Part shown: positions 58,735 to 64,000 of the stretch, piece after piece
Position numbering within the stretch: position 1 is the stretch's first letter
Layout of the letters: the number at the start of each line of letters is the position of its first letter
Assembly: GCF_000167195.1 (NCBI RefSeq)
Contig: NZ_AADV02000004.1
Coordinates: 57,979 to 121,978 of the forward strand
Direction of reading: 5' to 3'
Source of the DNA: Crocosphaera watsonii WH 8501
GTDB taxonomy: Bacteria; Cyanobacteriota; Cyanobacteriia; Cyanobacteriales; Microcystaceae
Length of the DNA: 64,000 bases
Made by a program: the position numbers and the translations under genes
The notes under the pieces: model-generated
The model's database searches: none
What the model was told of the DNA's origin: nothing
What the model saw: the letters and a program-made list of their open reading frames with translations, nothing else

Positions 58735-60427
58735 AGGGTTTGCTGAAAAAGTTTCTCCAAAATTTATGCCACTTTTGACCAAGAATTTTCTGACAAATCA
58801 ATAAGTTTTAGTACATAAAAATTGTTTAAAGTATAATCAAAATTAATGAAAGGCGGTTTGATGAGTTCTCCTGTTCTATTATTAGTAAATAAGGACAAAA
58901 AAAGCGACAAAAACTGCCTCAGAAGTTTAGAAAGATTGACAACTAAAAATGTAATAGCAATAGATGTAATGGAGGTTTCAGGGAGTTTTGTCATCACGAG
59001 ATTTAGGCTAAATCTTCGTTTAGCTTGTCCAAACTTTCCCTCAATAGCATTACGGAAGCATTCATCGGAGTGGGCTTGTTTCTTTTCTTCTTCACTGACA
59101 TTTTTCGGAGGTCTTCCTAACTTCGGACCACTGATTCTTATCCCTCTTTCCTTACACCAATTTCTGTTTTCCCTAGTTCGATAAATTTTATCTACATGGA
59201 CGGATTCGGGATAATAGCCAAACGTTTCTTTATACTTTTCTACTTGTTCTTTAAAATGACAAGATTCATTGAAGTTTTCCCAACTTATTTTGTCTAGAAA
59301 CACATAGTTATCTACACAGCTTACTGAGAGTTTAGCTCCAAACTCTATTGGTTTTCCTGCTTTTCCCCTCACTATTGGACGAATATGCGGTTGAGTTAAA
59401 CTTACAATTCTTTGAGGAACACTCTGGGTCTTATTCTCCCACATTGACTGTTGTTGTTCATAAACTTTTTTGATAGTCTCTAGACAATTTTTCTGTCTTT
59501 TACTCAGATTTTCCAGGGAAGCCCCAGCTTGAATTAAGTCTTCTATATTTCCTAAATTTTTCTTAAGGTATTTTAACTGTTTCCCGATAGCTTTTCTTCT
59601 TTCTTGATAAGATACTTTTCGTTTTTTAGCTACTTTTAAGTATTCCTTTCTAGCAATTATTCTAGAAGTTCTCGGCTTTTTTCTCAATTTTACTCTTAAT
59701 GGTTTATAAAGATTATCTATTATTCTTTCTGTCTCAATTCTGGCTTGATTTAATATGCCTAAATCCGTTGGGTATTTGATGTCTGCTGGCGCACAAGTCG
59801 CATCTAAAATTAGTTTACCTTTATTTTTTATTTTTTCTCCTTTTTATTGGAGACAATCCTTTTTTTTTACTTCTTTATCACTCTTGTCTATTTCTCTTTT
59901 TACTATTTTTTTATTGATTTTGTTTATCAATTCTCCATCAATTCTTTTCCTAAAATGAACTAGCATTGAAGATTCCAGTGGTGGCTCTTGTTGATAACAA
60001 TTTAAACCTATAAAGTATTGTAGATAGGGATTTTCTCTAATCTGTTCTATAGTTTCTCTATCACTTGTTCCTAATTTTTCCTTAATAATTAATGTCCCTA
60101 ATGCCATTCTAAATAGTTTGGCTGGCGCACCTTTTTCTGCTGAAAAAAGTTTAGCATATTCTTCCTCAAAATCATCCCAAGGTATCAACTCTGCCATGAT
60201 TACCCAACGATTATTGGGGGACAATTTGCCCTCGAAAGGTAATTCAAATTTTTCTGGGGGCGGTAAAGGTTGCTCCTCTTTTCGATACATTTGTTCTTGA
60301 CCAACAACTGGGAGGTGTTTCTACCAATTATAGCGGTTTGTAGCCGACAAAGCTGATCTTTTTTGCGATCGCGAATATGGGTGTAACCTTTTAAAGAATA
60401 GGGTTTTGCTTTTATTCAGCAAACCCT
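58735..60427 (-). mobile_element. IS1182/IS5-group element with a stop in its transposase
   Basis: Terminal repeats AGGGTTTGCTGAAAAAG (left) and AGGGTTTGCTGAATAAAAG (right, inverted) bound about 1,693 bp. No clear target duplication is visible (left flank GTTAATT, right flank AAATAAG). The single transposase frame carries an internal TAA. It separates the adhesin end from a GIY-YIG-type fragment. Confidence 0.88.
58764..60290 (-). pseudogene. IS1182-type transposase with one in-frame stop
   Basis: The frame starts at 60290 (MYRKEEQPLPPPEKFELPFE) with the IS1182 N-terminal region (LLVHFRKRIDGELINKINKK is read as SMLVHFRKRI...). TAA at 59844-59846 follows an A9 tract and KKKDCLQ. The same frame continues through GKLILDATCAPADIKYPTDL (first catalytic Asp), GYYPESVHVDKIYRTRENR (second) and AIEGKFGQAKRRFSLNLVMT (Glu) to 58764. 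Only the stop disrupts about 508 residues. Confidence 0.88.
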
Positions 60428-60569
60428 AAATAAGGTCTAAGATAATCAAGATGCCAGTGTTTTCGTTTATTAATCTGTAGATGTCTGTTAATTCTCGATT
60501 TGATTCCCCCAGCTCCAAAAGCACTACCAATGTAACAATAATAACCAGGGTTTATTTGATAAGTGCCTA
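60428..60569 (-). pseudogene. Sliver of a DUF123 / GIY-YIG-type nuclease-like protein
   Basis: The minus strand reads [20 protein letters not shown], then [20 protein letters not shown] and DYLRPYL, up to the end of the IS1182-like element. [11 protein letters not shown] and the [10 protein letters not shown] block match the DUF123 family (Uri endonuclease superfamily). The N-terminus is cut by IS630 copy B and the C-terminus by the IS1182-like element. Only about 47 residues remain. Confidence 0.65.
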
Positions 60570-60597
60570 GTGCAGCTTAGCAAAAATAATCCACCAG

Positions 60598-61239
60598 TCA
60601 CTTATGATCTTTAAAGCCCTTAAATTTCCAAACGAACGGCTTAGCAAAATGTTGATTAAAGTAATCAATAAAATTGAGAATTTTTTGGGATAGTTCTTCA
60701 GTTGAACGGACAGTAATTCTTTTGAGTAAACGCCTGACTAAGATCGAAAACCAACACTCAATTTGATTAAGCCACGATGTATGTTTGGAAATATAAACAA
60801 AGCGAATTCGATGAGATTCATCTGATAAAAAATCTGCTCTGCTGTCCATAGATTGCAAAATTCCCTCCTTTCCTTTTCTCCCCAAATCAATAGTAATTCC
60901 ACAGCTTTCTGCTACTAATTTGACTAAGCTTTCCGATTTATGAGTGTTGAGTTGATCTACAATAAAAATCCATTCTGCTTTTTCATCAATCTTAATCGTT
61001 CTCTGGATATGTTCAGAAAAATCTTGTTCTGTTCTTGTCGGTCCAATAGAGGGACTAACAACTTTTCCTCTTGCCACATCCCAGTTCGCAATCAAGCTTA
61101 AAGTTCCGTGTCTTTCATATTCAAATTCGATTTTTTCTACTTGTTTAGGCTTGATTCTTTTGGTCGGAAATAATCTCTCAAGAGCTTGAATCCCTGTCAT
61201 TTCGTCTGTACTAATTAAATGAATTCCTTGTTCTAACAA
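60598..61239 (-). CDS. IS630 transposase, orfB part, copy B
   Basis: 213 residues, as in copy A, with WIFIVDQLNTHKSESL (Gln in place of Lys), LFPTKRIKP in place of LFPNKRIKP and VYISKHTSWLNQIECW (Ser in place of Pro). The catalytic residues are retained. Confidence 0.92.
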   Translation of the reverse strand: MLEQGIHLISTDEMTGIQALERLFPTKRIKPKQVEKIEFEYERHGTLSLIANWDVARGKVVSPSIGPTRTEQDFSEHIQRTIKIDEKAEWIFIVDQLNTHKSESLVKLVAESCGITIDLGRKGKEGILQSMDSRADFLSDESHRIRFVYISKHTSWLNQIECWFSILVRRLLKRITVRSTEELSQKILNFIDYFNQHFAKPFVWKFKGFKDHK

Positions 61240-61303
61240 AGTTTTAGCTTCTTGATGAAGTTCACAGATATATTTGACTTGCTTTTTAAATTTTAAGGGA
61301 TCA

Positions 61304-61885
61304 TCAATTTTGGCATTTAACCAGTAACGAACGAGATGTGGTTGTAATGTCGCTTCTTTTTAAAAAACGCCCCACACTACGGGGGGAAATCTTTTCGACA
61401 ATTCCTCTTTTTATGGCTTCATCCGCCAACTCTGAAGGTGTCCAATGGCTCACTGGTCTGTCTGATTTTTCACATTCTTCACAAGCGATCTCTACAATCT
61501 GGACTACTTGTTCGACCGTAAAGGATTTTGTTGTTCCAGGTCTTGGGCGATCGCTTAAAATTCCTTTGATCAAGACCATTAATGCTTTCTCCGTTACCTG
61601 TTGTTCTTCGGCGGCACTCAGTTTTTCTCTCTCCTCAAACCATCGCGATCGCCACTGACGCACTTGTACTCGGTCTAATTCTAATCTTCGACTAATAGAA
61701 CTATTGCTCTCTCCTGATGCTGCGGCTAAGATTAGCTTGGCTCGTCTAACAAGGCGATAGGGGTTTGTTGTCCCTCTCACTATTTGTTGGAGTACTGTTT
61801 TCTGTAGGTTGGAGAGGTTAATTGGCAATGCTTTTATCATGGACATCAACTTCGAGATTCTTCCGTTAGTTTCATTGAAACACAT
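61304..61885 (-). CDS. IS630 transposase, orfA part, copy B
   Basis: 193 residues, identical to copy A except VQIVEIACEECEK in place of VQIVAIACEECEK. It has the same T6A5 frame-change tract before orfB. Confidence 0.92.
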   Translation of the reverse strand: MCFNETNGRISKLMSMIKALPINLSNLQKTVLQQIVRGTTNPYRLVRRAKLILAAASGESNSSISRRLELDRVQVRQWRSRWFEEREKLSAAEEQQVTEKALMVLIKGILSDRPRPGTTKSFTVEQVVQIVEIACEECEKSDRPVSHWTPSELADEAIKRGIVEKISPRSVGRFLKRSDITTTSRSLLVKCQN

Positions 61886-61947
61886 TGTCGTGGCTAGTCA
61901 CGAAAGTTTCTGTAAAAATCTGGTGGATTACTTTCGCCAAGCTGCAC

Positions 61948-62737
61948 TAGTAGTCCAGAGGTTAATATTGATCAGTCTCAGTTAGTATTTCAAGCACAGG
62001 AATGCGGACAAATACTAACCAAAACTTTAACTGTTACTAATAATATTCCTGATAGTACATTAAAGGGTAAATGGACTGTTTATCCTCATCAAAATGATCC
62101 GCCTCATACTCCTGATGATCATGCTTTTATTAGTTTTAGTCCTAAATATTTTGAAGGGAATAATATTCAATGTCAAGTAACAGTAGATACCAGTAAATTA
62201 CAATCAAACAAAACTGGAGAAAGAACAATAATTTTAAAGAGTAATCTAGGATTAAAAGAGTATCCTGTTAAAGTACAAATAGAAACAGCACCTCCTCCTG
62301 AAAAGAAAAAAATTACTTATTGTTTTTTTATTTTTTTAGGTGTTGTTTTTTTTTGTAGTTGGATTTTTGGTATTGTCGTTTTTAGTATTGTCTATCTTGT
62401 ACCTTTGACGATCAATGATTCTATGAGTTTTTACAAGACTTATTTTCTTATGACTTTATTTTTTCCTCCACTAATTACCCTAATTTTAGGTATATTTTCA
62501 GGAATAATTGTGGGAGTCTTTTCTGCTAGAATTTCTGGCCAAGAGAGATTTTTGGGAGCAATTATAGGCTCTACTTCTGTCGCAATTTCTGTGAGTCTAG
62601 CAATTTATGTAGCATCTATTCTTACCTTGACTTTTTTAACCTTGACTGTTTTCCTATTATTAGTATTTCCTTTACCGTATGCTCTACTGTTTTTAATTTT
62701 CCAACTTTATTTCGGAATTATTCTGGTAGTTTATCTA
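61948..62737 (+). pseudogene. Fragment of a membrane protein with an exported beta domain
   Basis: One open frame runs from IS630 copy B to copy C. It reads SPEVNIDQSQLVFQAQECGQ and LTKTLTVTNNIPDSTLKGKW, then FISFSPKYFEGNNIQCQVTV, followed by four hydrophobic segments (CFFIFLGVVFFCSWIFGIVV; YFLMTLFFPPLITLILGIFS; GSTSVAISVSLAIYVASILT; LLLVFPLPYALLFLIFQLYF). The beta domain resembles modules attached to cyanobacterial Ser/Thr kinases (an Ig-like region with NDPPHTPD), recalled from family memory. Both ends are lost to the IS elements. Confidence 0.6.
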
Positions 62738-62799
62738 GTGCAGCTTGGCGAAAGTAATCCACCAGATTTTTACAAAAACTTTCGTGACTAGCCACGACA

Positions 62800-63381
62800 A
62801 TGTGTTTCAATGAAACTAACGGAAGAATCTCGAAGTTGATGTCCATGATAAAAGCATTGCCAATTAACCTCTCCAACCTACAGAAAACAGTACTCCAACA
62901 AATAGTGAGAGGGACAACAAACCCCTATCGCCTTGTTAGACGAGCCAAGCTAATCTTAGCCGCAGCATCAGGAGAGAGCAATAGTTCGATTAGTCGAAGA
63001 TTAGAATTAGACCGAGTACAAGTGCGTCAGTGGCGATCGCGATGGTTTGAGGAGAGAGAAAAACTGAGTGCCGCCGAAGAACAACAGGTAACGGAGAAAG
63101 CATTGATGGTCTTGATCAAAGGAATTTTAAGCGATCGCCCAAGACCTGGAACAACAAAATCCTTTACGGTCGAACAAGTAGTCCAGATTGTAGAGATCGC
63201 TTGTGAAGAATGTGAAAAATCAGACAGACCAGTGAGCCATTGGACACCTTCAGAGTTGGCGGATGAAGCCATAAAAAGAGGAATTGTCGAAAAGATTTCC
63301 CCCCGTAGTGTGGGGCGTTTTTTAAAAAGAAGCGACATTACACCCACATCTCGTTCGTTACTGGTTAAATGCCAAAATTGA
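62800..63381 (+). CDS. IS630 transposase, orfA part, copy C
   Basis: 193 residues. It matches copy B except SDITPTSRSLL in place of SDITTTSRSLL near the end. The T6A5 tract is at about 63318-63328. Confidence 0.92.
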   Translation: MCFNETNGRISKLMSMIKALPINLSNLQKTVLQQIVRGTTNPYRLVRRAKLILAAASGESNSSISRRLELDRVQVRQWRSRWFEEREKLSAAEEQQVTEKALMVLIKGILSDRPRPGTTKSFTVEQVVQIVEIACEECEKSDRPVSHWTPSELADEAIKRGIVEKISPRSVGRFLKRSDITPTSRSLLVKCQN

Positions 63382-63445
63382 TGATCCCTTAAAATTTAAA
63401 AAGCAAGTCAAATATATCTGTGAACTTCATCAAGAAGCTAAAATT

Positions 63446-64000
63446 TTGTTAGAACAAGGAATTCATTTAATTAGTACAGATGAAATGACAGGGATTCAAG
63501 CTCTTGAGAGATTATTTCCGAACAAAAGAATCAAGCCTAAACAAGTAGAAAAAATCGAATTTGAATATGAAAGACACGGAACTTTAAGCTTGATTGCGAA
63601 CTGGGATGTGGCAAGAGGAAAAGTTGTTAGTCCCTCTATTGGACCGACAAGAACAGAACAAGATTTTTCTGAATATATCCAGAGAACGATTAAGATTGAT
63701 GAAAAAGCAGAATGGATTTTTATTGTAGATCAACTCAACACTCATAAATCGGAAAGCTTAGTCAAATTAGTAGCAGAAAGCTGTGGAATTACTATTGATT
63801 TGGGGAGAAAAGGAAAGGAGGGGATTTTGCAATCTATGGACAGCAGAGCAGATTTTTTATCAGATGAATCTCATCGAATTCGCTTTGTTTATATTCCCAA
63901 ACATACATCGTGGCTTAATCAAATTGAGTGTTGGTTTTCGATCTTAGTCAGGCGTTTACTCAAAAGAATTACTGTCCGTTCAACTGAAGAACTATCCCAA
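63446..64000 (+). CDS. IS630 transposase, orfB part, copy C, incomplete at the window end
   Basis: The frame is +1 relative to orfA. It begins at a TTG (LLEQGIHLISTDEMTGIQAL) and contains WIFIVDQLNTHKSESL and TSWLNQIECWFSIL. It reads on to TVRSTEELSQ at position 64000. One difference from B is EYIQRTIKI in place of EHIQRTIKI. Confidence 0.92.
   Translation, partial: MLEQGIHLISTDEMTGIQALERLFPNKRIKPKQVEKIEFEYERHGTLSLIANWDVARGKVVSPSIGPTRTEQDFSEYIQRTIKIDEKAEWIFIVDQLNTHKSESLVKLVAESCGITIDLGRKGKEGILQSMDSRADFLSDESHRIRFVYIPKHTSWLNQIECWFSILVRRLLKRITVRSTEELSQ

Larger units (their letters stand above)
60570..61947 (-). mobile_element. IS630-family element, copy B (1,378 bp)
   Basis: Same length and ends as copy A, flanked by TA (60568-60569 and 61948-61949). 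It is in the same orientation as copy A and inverted relative to copy C. A few substitutions separate it from A. Confidence 0.95.
62738..64000 (+). mobile_element. IS630-family element, copy C (runs past the window end)
   Basis: Begins GTGCAGCTTGGCGAAAGTAA after TA (62736-62737), in the opposite orientation to copies A and B. By comparison about 115 bp lie beyond position 64000. It encodes orfA and most of orfB. Confidence 0.94.

Overview
The window looks like part of a unicellular, nitrogen-fixing marine cyanobacterium, most like Crocosphaera watsonii or a close relative. This is inferred from AT-rich DNA with frequent GCGATCGC (HIP1) octamers, cyanobacterium-type genes (CP12, a fibrillin-like protein, XisH, SepF next to ProC, a ClpC paralogue), heptanucleotide tandem repeats and a heavy load of insertion sequences (IS). 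No species assignment can be proven from the sequence alone.

Positions 1-7,500 hold the end of the str operon (fusA end, tuf, rpsJ), a thioredoxin-like gene, a two-gene unit (sugar-type ABC ATPase and SGNH hydrolase) and hslO. A 2,007-bp IS1634-type element follows, beside a broken xisH. Positions 10,100-16,250 are compact housekeeping genes: ferredoxin, inositol-phosphatase family, J-domain/TPR protein, ilvH, cp12, rseP, fibrillin-like. A decayed stretch at 16,250-19,850 carries a minisatellite, a second copy of the IS1634-type element and a headless oxidoreductase. Next come a GH13 branching enzyme, an intergenic block of repeated hairpins, a clpC paralogue without a UVR domain, an FHA protein and trpF. 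The gdhA gene after them carries a frameshift, a group II intron and a nonsense codon. Then come the sepF-proC-sfsA unit, a glutathione peroxidase, yaaA, a methyltransferase and a PEP-CTERM protein.

Positions 36,700-64,000 form an accessory region that is breaking down. It holds a headless RTX protein of long repeats, an unusual IS with a passenger gene and three identical-arm palindromes, a methyltransferase fragment, a three-module NRPS gene interrupted by one TAG and with an incomplete thioesterase, and a large adhesin-like protein with a possible internal thioester domain, seven SdrD-B repeats and its own TAG. Three IS630 copies and one IS1182-like element divide the region, leaving slivers of other genes between them.

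The main theme is surface and secreted proteins plus secondary metabolism being dismantled by mobile elements and point mutations. At least eight genes or elements carry a single in-frame stop or one-base frameshift in otherwise readable sequence. Whether these are real or draft-sequence errors cannot be settled here. The most unusual candidates are the palindrome-marked IS with its passenger protein, and the cyanobacterial thioester/SdrD adhesin. No tRNA, rRNA or CRISPR array was seen.
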